Assembly: GCF_013366375.1 (NCBI RefSeq)
Contig: NZ_JABWMJ010000015.1
Coordinates: 28,697-92,696 of the forward strand
Direction of reading: 5' to 3'
From: Rhizobacter koreensis
GTDB lineage: Bacteria > Pseudomonadota > Gammaproteobacteria > Burkholderiales > Burkholderiaceae_C
DNA: 64,000 bases
Shown: one piece after another, positions 52,003-60,005 of the stretch
How the letters are laid out: every line of letters starts with the position of its first letter
Position numbering within the stretch: the first letter of the stretch is position 1
The notes under the pieces: model-generated
The model's input: the letters and a program-made list of their open reading frames with translations, nothing else
The model's database searches: none
What the model was told of the DNA's origin: nothing
Made by a program: the position numbers and the translations under genes

Positions 52003-52572
52003 GGCGGAGACCTGGGCGTCGGGCGACGGCTCTCGTGCGCCGGGCGCTGACGGTGCGGTCGGCGCGGCGCTCGGCGAGGGGGCGAATCCCGTGATCACCT
52101 GGGCGACCTCGGGATGCTTCGCGAGCGCGTCGACTCGCGCCTTGGCCGGCGAGCCGGGCTCTTTGACCCGCGAGCCGCGAACCTTGGGCTGTTCGGGCGT
52201 CGGCTCGGGCACGGGCTTGCGGCCGAAGATCCGGGGGATAGCGATGAAGACGCTCATCGCCAGCTCCACGGTACGGATGGGCGCGGTCACGAAGATCGCG
52301 CGAAACGCGGCCACGGTGCGCTCGCTCCGTTCGTCGGCCAGGACCTTGGCATGCAAGGTCTCGCAGGCGATCAGGTAGAGGGCCTCGTGGCGAGTTCTGG
52401 CTTCGGGGTTGCTGTTGAGGTACTTGACGACTTCCGCGGCGCCGGGAGGGTGGCGCACGGCGCGGTACAGGTGCACCCAGGCCATCTCCTCGGCCAACTC
52501 GTGGCGGCTCGGTTGGTCCGGGCCGGCGAGCTGGCCGTGGATGGGGCCGATGCTGGGCAGTTGCTGATGCAT
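51979..52572 (-). CDS. Hypothetical protein with low-complexity C-terminus
   Basis: A 197-residue protein. The N-terminal 120 residues are helical (EEMAWVHLYRAVRHPPGAAEVVKYLNSNPEARTRHE); a hydrophobic stretch AMSVFIAIPRIFG follows; the C-terminal tail is rich in Pro, Ala and Ser. GGAG lies 6 bases before the ATG at 52572. A radC-type leader (52602-52637) precedes it. Confidence 0.5.
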   Translation of the reverse strand: MHQQLPSIGPIHGQLAGPDQPSRHELAEEMAWVHLYRAVRHPPGAAEVVKYLNSNPEARTRHEALYLIACETLHAKVLADERSERTVAAFRAIFVTAPIRTVELAMSVFIAIPRIFGRKPVPEPTPEQPKVRGSRVKEPGSPAKARVDALAKHPEVAQVITGFAPSPSAAPTAPSAPGAREPSPDAQVSASRGGQAA

Positions 52573-52601
52573 GGTTCGCTCCGGTGGATGTCCACGGGAA
52601 C

Positions 52602-52637
52602 GAGCCGGCCCCAGGGGACGAAACGTCCCCGAGGGGT
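52602..52637 (-). ncRNA. radC-motif-like leader RNA, gene 51979-52572
   Basis: Minus strand GGGGACGTTTCGTCCCC hairpin followed by TGGGGCCGGCTC. It lies 30-65 bases before the start. Confidence 0.55.
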
Positions 52638-52643
52638 AGTAGC

Positions 52644-52922
52644 ATGAACGAGCCGGCAAGCCGGTGTTCACGGGAAGCCATCACGATGGATCGTTCAGGC
52701 CGGACTCTTGAGGTCATCGACGGCGGGCGCGAAGCGCTCGAGCGGGCCTACCTGTGGGCGATCGTGTTCGATCGTCCCGACAAGCAGGCCCTCGCGAGGC
52801 GCCTCGAGCCGTCCGCTAACGACGTGCTTTGCGCCGTTGCTCCAGATGCAGACGGGACACGAGTTCCTCGTCGATCAGGCGCACGACGCGCAGTACATCG
52901 CTGCGAACCGGGCCGCGAGTGA
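52644..52922 (+). CDS. Possible small protein (low confidence)
   Basis: A 92-residue frame; the first 60 residues (LEVIDGGREALERAYLWAIVFDRPDKQALARRL) look protein-like. The last 30 residues run antisense through the end of gene 52816-53031 and look like shadow sequence. Weak ribosome site. Confidence 0.3.
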   Translation: MNEPASRCSREAITMDRSGRTLEVIDGGREALERAYLWAIVFDRPDKQALARRLEPSANDVLCAVAPDADGTRVPRRSGARRAVHRCEPGRE

Positions 52923-53031
52923 TGCGAAGTCGCTCCAGGCTCTGAAGGAGTTCTTCCTTCTTCGCCTGGAGCTCTTCAGCGCTGCCCTCGTCGACGAGAC
53001 GCAGCAGGCTGAGCCACAAGTGCTTGTCCAT
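52816..53031 (-). CDS. Small coiled hypothetical protein
   Basis: A 71-residue helical protein (LLRLVDEGSAEELQAKKEELLQSLERL, then SDVLRVVRLIDEELVSRL), probably a small coiled-coil or DNA-associated protein. GAGGAG lies before the ATG. It starts 8 bases after the gene at 53039. Confidence 0.5.
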   Translation of the reverse strand: MDKHLWLSLLRLVDEGSAEELQAKKEELLQSLERLRITRGPVRSDVLRVVRLIDEELVSRLHLEQRRKARR

Positions 53032-53038
53032 CTGCTCC

Positions 53039-53206
53039 TCACGCAGCCAGGGGCAGCGCTTGGGGCAGCGGGACGACCACGTCGGCCGACGGGCGGACGA
53101 ACGGGGTGCACAGGGCCGGGAGCTTCTTGGCCACCACAACGGGGTGTTGCGGCAGGCCACTACCGCCACAGAGGCGGCACACGGTGCGAGCCGTGAACTT
53201 CGACAT
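53039..53206 (-). CDS. Small CxxCGGSG protein
   Basis: A 55-residue protein with CRLCGGSGLPQHP, a single DnaJ-like zinc half-motif, followed by a Pro-rich tail with no second Cys pair; it might bind zinc as a dimer. AGGAG lies 7 bases before the ATG. First gene of the minus-strand run, preceded by a leader hairpin and, further out, repeat D. Confidence 0.5.
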   Translation of the reverse strand: MSKFTARTVCRLCGGSGLPQHPVVVAKKLPALCTPFVRPSADVVVPLPQALPLAA

Positions 53207-53232
53207 GGTCGTTCTCCTTTGCACAAGTGCAA

Positions 53233-53287
53233 AAGGGGAACGACATGTCCCCCGGATGGAGAAGCGACGTTCCCCATTCGGGTTGAA
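53233..53287 (-). ncRNA. radC-motif-like leader RNA, gene 53039-53206
   Basis: Minus strand AACCCGAATGGGGAACGTCG opens a long stem in which GGGGAACG pairs with CGTTCCCC; CCGGGGGAC lies in the loop. Similar in composition to the others but with a larger loop. Confidence 0.45.
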
Positions 53288-53653
53288 GGCACGCTGGCGC
53301 GCGCCCATGGACAGGCAGAAGGACCCACGCCGAGGCGATGGGTCTTCCGCACACTTCGGGATTCGCATCCCAGGGATCGAGGACCGGCACGCAGGCGTGC
53401 AGGGTCCGGGTCATGCAGCAGGCTGGATGACCGAGGAACTTCGCAAAGCCACGCGAAGGGATGACGACGCGCGCGGGTGGTGAACCCGCTCGGCTGGCGA
53501 AGCCGGCGTCAGGGCCGATGTGTCACGTGCACACCGACATGGAGTTGCGTCAACCGAGGTCGACGCGATCCAGCACGGACTGGATAGCCCGCTTGCGCGG
53601 ACAGGGATGCGCCGCAGGTGCGGCATGGCCATCCGGAGATGGTCGATTGAAGT

Positions 53654-53676
53654 GCGGGTCACGACCGCTAACGCCA
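53654..53676. repeat. Divergent-promoter repeat, copy D
   Basis: GCGGGTCACGACCGCTAACG, identical over 23 bp to copies A and C, preceded by GGTCGATTGAAG. It lies 310 bp before the plus-strand start at 53986. Confidence 0.75.
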
Positions 53677-53820
53677 AGGTGCAGGGCACTTTGGACTTCA
53701 AGTCCAGCCGTTGACGGCTCTCGTTGAAGGCTGTACCAGCGACGATCGCCAGCAGGAAGCCCAGCAAGTTTGCCACTCGACGGAAGCCCTGGGTAGGGGT
53801 GACGCGAGGACCTGCGCGCG

Positions 53821-53832
53821 GCGCATGTTCAT
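53821..53832. repeat. GCGCATGTTCAT box, copy D
   Basis: Identical to boxes at 4356 and 40321. It lies 154 bp before the gene at 53986. Confidence 0.45.
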
Positions 53833-53985
53833 GTGTCCGGTTCGAGCGCAAGGACACGCGCCGATGGGGCACTCAGGTGCCGTTCGAGGCGGGCGCGGCG
53901 TTGTGCGGCCAGCTGCGCAGTGCGGTGTCCGTCGCTGCATCGCGGCGCGCCTTGAACAAGCGGAGGTGCCTCGTAGCCTGAACGC

Positions 53986-55197
53986 GTGAACATCATCAAG
54001 CTCTACCGCGCGGATGAGGCGCTCAAGCCCATCGATCCGGTGCAACCCGATCTTTTCGGCGTGGCGGCCGGCGCGGTGCGATTTGCCATCGACGTGCCGA
54101 ACGAGGTCACGATGGCACTGGGTGCCAGCGCACCGGTGTTCATCGGCGTCAGCGGTGGGCGTGACTCCCAGGCGCTGGCCTACCGTGTCTGTGCCCATCT
54201 CGATGACATCGGACACCCGGGCTCGCGGTTCCTCGTTCATGCGGACCTCGGCCGTGTCGAGTGGCGGGACAGCTTGCCAGTCTGCGAGCGGTTGGCACAG
54301 CGGCTGGGGATCGAACTGGTGGTCGTACGCCGCACTGCCGGCGACATGATGGATCGATGGCTGTCGCGCTGGAGCGGCAACGTCGCGCGGTACACCAAGC
54401 TGGAGTGCGTGAAGCTGATCCTGCCGTGGAGCACGGCGGCCCAGCGCTTCTGCACGGCCGAGTTGAAGAGCCAGGTCATCGCGCGGGAGATGCGCCGACG
54501 CTTTCCCGTGGGCGACGTCGTGTCGGCTGTCGGCATCCGTCGCGAGGAGAGTGCCAAGCGGGCCCGTATGCCGGCCTGGAAGCAGGACGAGCGCACGACC
54601 CGCAAGCGCGGGCAGGGACACACCTGGAATCCGATCCTTGGCTGGAGGCGCGGCGACGTCAACGACTACGTGCGCAACCGTGGTGATGAACTCCACGAGG
54701 CCTACCGGCTGTATGGCAGCACGCGGGTCTCCTGCGCGTTCTGCGTGCTCGGCTCGGAGCACGACCTTCGGGCTTCGACCAACTGCGCCGGCAACCACGC
54801 GATCTATCGCGAGATGGTGGCGCTGGAGGCCGCGAGCACCTTCTCGTTCCAGAGCCACCGATGGCTGGGGGACGTTGCACCCGACCTGCTGGACGCCGGG
54901 CTTCGTGCGCGGCTGCAGGAGGCCAAGGAGCGTGCGCAAGCGCGGGTGAGTGCTGAATCACGGCTTCCGGAACACCTGCTGTTCGTGAAGGGCTGGCCCA
55001 CGGTCATGCCCACCCCGTCCGAGGCGGCGCTGATCGCCGAAGTCCGTCGGGACGTTGCGGCCGCGGTGGGGTTGCAGGTGGCCCACACCGATCGCGACTC
55101 CGTCTTGCAGCGCTACCGCGACCTGATGGCGGCAGCCGCGGCGAAGGCCGGCACCGAGGCGCCGCCGTCTCACACCTTTGAAGGAAGTCAAACGTGA
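53986..55197 (+). CDS. PP-loop (PAPS reductase-like) ATPase 1
   Basis: A 403-residue protein. The PP-loop SGGRDS lies near residue 55, followed by VHADLGRVEWRD, the usual layout of phosphoadenosine-phosphosulfate-reductase-like enzymes. Cys residues (FCTAELKS, CAFCVLGSEHD) may hold an iron-sulfur cluster, as in DndC and related thiolation proteins. The start is GTG. Overlaps the next gene as GTGA. The substrate is unknown; nucleic-acid modification fits the neighbours (TGT-like, UDG-like). Confidence 0.8.
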   Translation: MNIIKLYRADEALKPIDPVQPDLFGVAAGAVRFAIDVPNEVTMALGASAPVFIGVSGGRDSQALAYRVCAHLDDIGHPGSRFLVHADLGRVEWRDSLPVCERLAQRLGIELVVVRRTAGDMMDRWLSRWSGNVARYTKLECVKLILPWSTAAQRFCTAELKSQVIAREMRRRFPVGDVVSAVGIRREESAKRARMPAWKQDERTTRKRGQGHTWNPILGWRRGDVNDYVRNRGDELHEAYRLYGSTRVSCAFCVLGSEHDLRASTNCAGNHAIYREMVALEAASTFSFQSHRWLGDVAPDLLDAGLRARLQEAKERAQARVSAESRLPEHLLFVKGWPTVMPTPSEAALIAEVRRDVAAAVGLQVAHTDRDSVLQRYRDLMAAAAAKAGTEAPPSHTFEGSQT

Positions 55198-56054
55198 ACC
55201 CAACGATCTTGGCCCCGAAGCCCGGCGCGATACCCGAGCTGCTGGTGGACATCGCGTCTGTCTCGTCGCGTGTCTTCTGGCTCGTACACAACGCGGTGGC
55301 TCGAGCTGGCGCGCCGATCCAACTGCCAAGGACAGTCTTCACCCGATTCAGCGAGGCCGTGGCTGCACGAGGCAGCGTCGACGCCACGCCCCCGCTCGTG
55401 GAGCACCCGCAGGGCCTGTGCCGGCTGCAGGACGCCGTGATCGTCGATGGTGTCGGGCCCGGCCACGTGAACTGGATCCATCCAAGCGGTGACGTGCGGG
55501 TCGAGCTCGCTCGCCAGCCGGGCAGCGCCGAGTACTACCCGATCGCTGCCATCCGGCGTGCCGTCGCGGCCAGGCCGCGGTTCGTTCACGAGCTGGTGCC
55601 AGTGGGCCTGCGTGAGGCGAACCTCGTGGTCGAGCGCTTGCACCGGCGGCTCGGCAGGGTGCAAGGCCACAAGTTCGCCATCGGTCTGCGGCGCGTCTCG
55701 GACCAGGAACTGGACGGTGTCGCGATCGCCGCGCGACCGGTGGCGCGCCACCTCGACGACGGTCTCACGGCCGAGGTGCGCCGGGTGGCGGTCGATCCCG
55801 CCGTGGTCAACGGATGCACCAAGCTGCTGGGGGCCATCGCACGGTCCGCGTCGGCGATGGGCTACCGACGCCTGGTCACCTACAAATCGGACGATGAGGA
55901 TGGTGCAAGCCTCTACGCCGCAGGATGGGATCCGATCGGGCGCAGTGCCGGAGGGCACTGGGGATCGTCGAAGCGCCCGCGCGAACCCGGGCCGGAGGAA
56001 GGGCGCAAGGTCGTGTGGGTCAAGGTGCTACGTGGCGATCGGCGCGAGCGCTGA
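55194..56054 (+). CDS. XF1762-family GNAT-like protein with N-terminal extension
   Basis: A 286-residue protein. The C-terminal half (GHKFAIGLRRVSDQELDGVAIAARPVARHLDDG..., YRRLVTYKSDDEDGASLYAAGWDPIG) matches the plasmid/phage XF1762 family, which looks like an acetyltransferase fold. The N-terminal 130 residues are additional and unrecognised. The start GTG has GAAGGAAG upstream and overlaps the previous stop. Lies between two PP-loop genes, so it may act on the same substrate. Confidence 0.65.
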   Translation: MNPTILAPKPGAIPELLVDIASVSSRVFWLVHNAVARAGAPIQLPRTVFTRFSEAVAARGSVDATPPLVEHPQGLCRLQDAVIVDGVGPGHVNWIHPSGDVRVELARQPGSAEYYPIAAIRRAVAARPRFVHELVPVGLREANLVVERLHRRLGRVQGHKFAIGLRRVSDQELDGVAIAARPVARHLDDGLTAEVRRVAVDPAVVNGCTKLLGAIARSASAMGYRRLVTYKSDDEDGASLYAAGWDPIGRSAGGHWGSSKRPREPGPEEGRKVVWVKVLRGDRRER

Positions 56055-56123
56055 ACTCCGGTCGATGACGCGGGGTTGAAGGTCCGAACCCGCGCGCGAT
56101 CCTGGTGTTCACCAGGAGAGCGC

Positions 56124-57794
56124 ATGCAGCAGCTGATCGATCTTCGCAACGAGACGCCCGAGGCCATCGCGCTTCAGGCGATCGGTGGGTTCATGGATGC
56201 CGGCCGGCCGGCCGTCGTGTTGTTCAGCGGGGGCAAGGACTCTTCGGTGTTGCTCAACCTCGCGTTGACCGCTGCCCTCGAGCAGGTGCGCCACGGCCGC
56301 AGGCCCCTGGTGGTCATTGCCCACAGCGACGTGGGCGTCGAGAACCCGGAGATCCAGCGCCTGGTGACCAGGGAGATTGCCAAGGCGAGCCGGTTCGCGC
56401 GCGAGCACGGGGTCAGGGCGGTGGTCAGGGTCGCGAAGCCGGCCTTCTGGGACTCGTTTCCCGTGCGAGTGATCGGCGGCCGAGCGCTGCCGACGTTCCC
56501 GGACTCTCGGCGGGACTGCCAGACCGACCTGAAGCGGCTGCCCAACGAGCGCGAACTGGCCCTGATCGAGCGGGAGCTTCTGGCCAAGGGCTGGCAGAAG
56601 CCGGTGCTCATGACCGGCGTGCGGCGCGACGAGTCGGTCGTGCGCGGGGCAGCCGTGAAGGGGCGGGGGGAGAAGGCGGTCACGCTCTGGACGGACAAAG
56701 AGGGCCGGCTTCGACTCAGCCCGCTGCTGGAGTGGGCAGTGGACGATGTCTGGCAGTACCTCGGCTTGGCCAACGCGGGTGTGATCCCGTCGTACAGCCG
56801 CTTCGAGGAGACGATGCAGACCTACCAGGCCGCCGGCGGCAGCAGTTGCGTGGTGGTGGCCGATGCCGAAATGCAGAAGCACTCGAAGCCCTGCTCGAGC
56901 CGGTTCGGCTGCTGGGTGTGCACCGCGGTCCGCGAGGACAAGTCGCTGAGGCAGATGATCGAGACGGACCGCGACCGCTACGGGTACATGGCGCCGCTCG
57001 CGGCGTTGAGGGACTTCATCGCGTACACGCAGTACGACTGGTCGCGCCGGCAGTACGTCGGGCGCAGCATCGTCAAGGGCTTCATCGAGGTCGGCGCCGA
57101 CACCTATTCGCCTTCGATGCTGGCCGACCTGCTGCGCTACACCCTGAGCGCACAGAAGCTCTCGGGCGTGCCGATCATCAGCGCCGCCCAGCTGATTGCG
57201 ATCGATGCCCGCTGGTCCCAGTACGCCATCGCCGAGCCCTTCGCCGCGCTGCGCATCTGGAAGCAGGTCGAGGAGGGCGCGATCTGGACGCCACCCGCCA
57301 TGCGTGCCCATCCCAAGACCGCTGTCCCCAAGCTGGGAAAGATCTTCGTGGGCGACTGGAACGACGACGTCACCTCTGCGCTGGAAGTCACCGGGTTGCG
57401 CAACCCAGCCTGGGAGGATTTCGCGGAGACCTGTGGACCGGGGCTGCGAACGCTGGCCAGCGGCCGGACCGTGATCGACGTGGAAGGCGAGAGCGAGATT
57501 GACGAGGAGGGCGCCTGGCTGTTCCTCGACTTCGAGCTCGAACGCATGCTGCGTGACCGGTCCACGACTTCGGGCTACTGGACTGCCGGCTACGAGACCT
57601 ACCTGTCGTTCGGGCTGGTGCAGCCGGCCCGGGGCCACTCGGCTCGGGTCGACGAGATCCTGCGCCGGTCCCAGTGGCGGCAGCGACACGGACTGCATGG
57701 CGAGCCGGCGCTGACCACCTTGCGGGAGCGCCTGTCGGTGCGCTATCCGAGCCAAGGCGACCTGTTCGAGGAACTCCTGGAGGCTGCTGCCTGA
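56124..57794 (+). CDS. DndC-like PP-loop (PAPS reductase family) protein 2
   Basis: A 556-residue protein. PP-loop VLFSGGKDSSVLL lies at about residue 35, and MTGVRRDESVVRG is the second conserved block. Cys residues (DCQTDLK, SKPCSSRFGCWVCTAVREDK) match the Cys layout that holds a 4Fe-4S cluster in DndC-type enzymes. The C-terminal 200 residues are extra. DndC feeds sulfur into DNA phosphorothioation, but DndA/B/D/E are not seen nearby, so the activity here may differ. AGGAG lies 5 bases before the ATG at 56124. Confidence 0.78.
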   Translation: MQQLIDLRNETPEAIALQAIGGFMDAGRPAVVLFSGGKDSSVLLNLALTAALEQVRHGRRPLVVIAHSDVGVENPEIQRLVTREIAKASRFAREHGVRAVVRVAKPAFWDSFPVRVIGGRALPTFPDSRRDCQTDLKRLPNERELALIERELLAKGWQKPVLMTGVRRDESVVRGAAVKGRGEKAVTLWTDKEGRLRLSPLLEWAVDDVWQYLGLANAGVIPSYSRFEETMQTYQAAGGSSCVVVADAEMQKHSKPCSSRFGCWVCTAVREDKSLRQMIETDRDRYGYMAPLAALRDFIAYTQYDWSRRQYVGRSIVKGFIEVGADTYSPSMLADLLRYTLSAQKLSGVPIISAAQLIAIDARWSQYAIAEPFAALRIWKQVEEGAIWTPPAMRAHPKTAVPKLGKIFVGDWNDDVTSALEVTGLRNPAWEDFAETCGPGLRTLASGRTVIDVEGESEIDEEGAWLFLDFELERMLRDRSTTSGYWTAGYETYLSFGLVQPARGHSARVDEILRRSQWRQRHGLHGEPALTTLRERLSVRYPSQGDLFEELLEAAA

Positions 57795-57803
57795 AGGCGC
57801 CAA

Positions 57804-57825
57804 CCGGCCGGGTGCACCCGGCCGG
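57804..57825. terminator. 22-bp perfect palindrome after PP-loop gene 2
   Basis: A perfect inverted repeat, CCGGCCGGGTG on one arm and its complement on the other, centred on TGCA at 57813-57816 and starting 10 bp after the stop. There is no T-run; it may be a Rho-type or stalling terminator or a protein binding site. Beyond it, 57826-57993 contains no gene. Confidence 0.5.
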
Positions 57826-57993
57826 CGGCCCCCATTCGTGGGCCTACTTCCAAGGGCCGCCAGGCCGGGGTTTGAAGGGCGCTCGTCCCTGAGGCTTGCA
57901 GAGAGCAGGCAGGGGCACCGCAACGGGTGCATCCGCCTGGGCGCTTGAACATAGGCGCCCGCGCGGGAGACTTGTCTCAAAGGAGAAGCCGTC

Positions 57994-58317
57994 ATGATCG
58001 AATACAAGTCGCAGCTGGTGGGTCGGCACGCCTACACGCACGAGATCCGCGACAACACGGGCGAGTGGATCTGGCTCGGCGACGAGGCGAGCATCACGGT
58101 GATCTTCCGGAATCTGTCGGGACAGAACTTCGCCGGCCGGCCGGCGACCGCGTACGCCGACTACATGGTGTGGATGCGCCACTTCACCGCGCAGTCCTGG
58201 CCCGGGCGCCAAGACCCGCTCGCCGCGGGCCAGACAATCGAGCTCGCGCAGATCAATGGTGAGTCGATCGCGCGACACACGTTCGGATCGCAGACAGTAC
58301 AGGGAGGGGCAGGGTGA
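57994..58317 (+). CDS. Small hypothetical protein
   Basis: A 107-residue protein, probably beta-rich (YTHEIRDNTGEWIWLGDEASITVIF). A good AAAGGAG ribosome site precedes the ATG. Overlaps the glycosylase-like gene as GTGA. Function unknown. Confidence 0.55.
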   Translation: MIEYKSQLVGRHAYTHEIRDNTGEWIWLGDEASITVIFRNLSGQNFAGRPATAYADYMVWMRHFTAQSWPGRQDPLAAGQTIELAQINGESIARHTFGSQTVQGGAG

Positions 58318-58964
58318 ACGCAAAGCGGCTCGTGGAAGCGTTGGTCGGCAACCTACCGACGGCGACGCCGGGCCTGTTCAACCCATGGGCGGATGTCTGC
58401 GCGGACGACCTTTCGACGAATGGCCCGGATGCCAAGAGAGCGCGGCTGGAGCAACACCTGGATTGCGAAGCCGAGTTCATCCTGTGCGGCGAGGCGGCCG
58501 GTTGGCAGGGCATGCGCCATACCGGCTTGGCGTTCACCAGCGAGCGGCATGTGATGCAGGGGACAGTACCCCGGCTAGGAGGTGCCACGGCGCGGCTCAC
58601 GACGCGAGACAAGCCGTTCACCGAGCCTTCGGCCACGCTGGTCTGGCGCTCGCTGCATGCGCTGGGCATCGCGGATCGGGTGGTCATGTGGAACGCCTTG
58701 CCGATGCATCCCTTCATGGTCGGCGCGCCGCGGACGAATCGCACCCCCACTGACACTGAGCTGGCGCACGGACAGCGTCCGCTCCAGGCACTGCTGGCCG
58801 CCTACCCGCGCGCCACAGTCATCGCTGTTGGCAAGAAGGCCGCCGAGCAGTTGACGCGCCTGGGCGTGGCGCCCGCGGCGGCGATCCGGCATCCGGCCAA
58901 TGGCGGTGCAGTCGCATTCGCGCAGGGCATGGAAGGATGCGTGACGGCCCGTCGAGCAAGATGA
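58314..58964 (+). CDS. Uracil-DNA glycosylase-like protein
   Basis: A 216-residue protein with UDG-superfamily motifs: CGEAAGWQGMRHTGLAFTSERH (motif 1 region), MWNALPMHPF (Asn motif), and RHPANGG near the C-terminus. The first motif lacks the classic GQDPYH, so it belongs to a divergent branch. GTG start, coupled to the gene before. It may repair or sense modified bases made by neighbouring genes. Confidence 0.7.
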   Translation: MNAKRLVEALVGNLPTATPGLFNPWADVCADDLSTNGPDAKRARLEQHLDCEAEFILCGEAAGWQGMRHTGLAFTSERHVMQGTVPRLGGATARLTTRDKPFTEPSATLVWRSLHALGIADRVVMWNALPMHPFMVGAPRTNRTPTDTELAHGQRPLQALLAAYPRATVIAVGKKAAEQLTRLGVAPAAAIRHPANGGAVAFAQGMEGCVTARRAR

Positions 58965-59200
58965 GCGCAACGAGCAACTCCCCGTCGGCAGCGAGCGGCG
59001 CGGGGTATCTGCTTCTCGGCGACTTGCCGCGAGGCCACCCTCTGCGTCGGCAGCCGCTTGGACCGATGGGCGCTCAGTGCAGGAACCTGCACTCGAAAGA
59101 GTGGCGTGACGTGGCACGTTGGCGCATCGCGAGCTGCGCGTTCGACGACCTCGGTGAGTCCTGGACGGTGACGAGCGAGTTCCGAGTTCGCGCAGGCTGA
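58961..59200 (+). CDS. Small hypothetical protein
   Basis: A 79-residue protein, ATGA-coupled to the glycosylase-like gene. GPMGAQCRNLHSKEWRDVARWRIASCAFDDLG is the most protein-like part. No family. Confidence 0.5.
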   Translation: MSATSNSPSAASGAGYLLLGDLPRGHPLRRQPLGPMGAQCRNLHSKEWRDVARWRIASCAFDDLGESWTVTSEFRVRAG

Positions 59201-59294
59201 GTACAGCGCTTCCACCTCCCGCCGGTGGGACTTGAAGGGGGCGAGGTCGGCGAGATCCTGAAGGTCCATTCACCAGGACCATCAGGCATCTCGC

Positions 59295-60005
59295 ATGGAC
59301 GACCTCGACATAGGCACTGCTCTGAGTGCCATCACCGCGCTGCGAGCCCAGGGCTACAGCGTGCGACGAACTCCCGGCCCGCAGCAGCGCGAGCACAGCT
59401 TTGCGTTCGTGCTTCACAAGCCGGGTATGGCGCGGGCCCTGGTAGGTCCACCTCGGTCGAGCGTGTTCGCGGCCTGGGCCAGCGCGCTGGACCACGCTGA
59501 GCAGGCTGATGGGCAGCCGCCCACCTCGAAACCGGCGCCGTTCTTCACGGCGGAACTTCCCGCCGCCGCGCTCGACGTCTCCGTCATCGCCAGCCGCTTC
59601 GGTGTGGACATCGCGACGGCCGAGCGCCAGGTGCAGCAGCTGCGGCAGCAATCAATCTTCCTCAGCGCGACGCATCAGGTGAACGTGCAACTGATCCGGG
59701 AGCCGTTCGGGAAAGACCTCGGCGACGTTGCGTGGCTGTCCATCAAGCGCCGCGATCGCGAGGTGGTCCGCGACTGGCGGGAACTGCAGGCGATCAAGAA
59801 CGCCATCGTCGGGCCGGAGCACGAGGGTTTCGAGCTCTACCCGGCGGAGTCCCGGTTGGTCGATACCGCGAACCAGTTCCATCTGTTCGTCTTCATGGAC
59901 CGGCGGGTTCGCATGCCGGTTGGGTTCGTCGAGCGGGAGGTGGCCGGTACCGCTGAGGCGAGCGCAGTCGGTGCGACGCAGCGAGAGCTTCCGGAGCGCG
60001 CGTGA
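59295..60005 (+). CDS. Hypothetical protein with DUF7694-like C-terminus
   Basis: A 236-residue protein. The C-terminal half (VAWLSIKRRDREVVRDWRELQAIKNAIVGPEHEGFELYPAE, FHLFVFMDRRVRMPVGF) resembles the DUF7694 domain found near phage and plasmid genes. The N-terminus (TALSAITALRAQGYSV) is a separate small domain. It overlaps the TGT-like gene by 4 bases, suggesting a shared task. Confidence 0.6.
   Translation: MDDLDIGTALSAITALRAQGYSVRRTPGPQQREHSFAFVLHKPGMARALVGPPRSSVFAAWASALDHAEQADGQPPTSKPAPFFTAELPAAALDVSVIASRFGVDIATAERQVQQLRQQSIFLSATHQVNVQLIREPFGKDLGDVAWLSIKRRDREVVRDWRELQAIKNAIVGPEHEGFELYPAESRLVDTANQFHLFVFMDRRVRMPVGFVEREVAGTAEASAVGATQRELPERA

Larger units (their letters stand above)
53207..53985. 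promoter_or_regulatory. Divergent intergenic region D
   Basis: A 780-bp divergent region without a convincing gene; open frames here lack ribosome sites and read as GC-rich shadows. It contains the leader hairpin 53233-53287, repeat D (53654) and box D (53821). A short palindrome TTTGCACTTGTGCAAA (minus strand, about 53218-53233) lies just before the ribosome site of the 53206 gene and might control translation. Confidence 0.55.

Noticed and set aside
4233..53676. The four 23-bp repeats as replication iterons or a CRISPR-like array.
   Set aside because: They are 7-30 kb apart, single in each intergenic region, and there are no cas genes or regularly spaced units.
53461..53727. An 88-residue frame in divergent region D.
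   Set aside because: It runs through the conserved repeat, has no ribosome site and the composition of a GC-rich shadow frame.
53986..57794. A full Dnd phosphorothioation locus.
   Set aside because: Only DndC-like proteins are visible; DndA, DndB, DndD and DndE are not in the neighbourhood.
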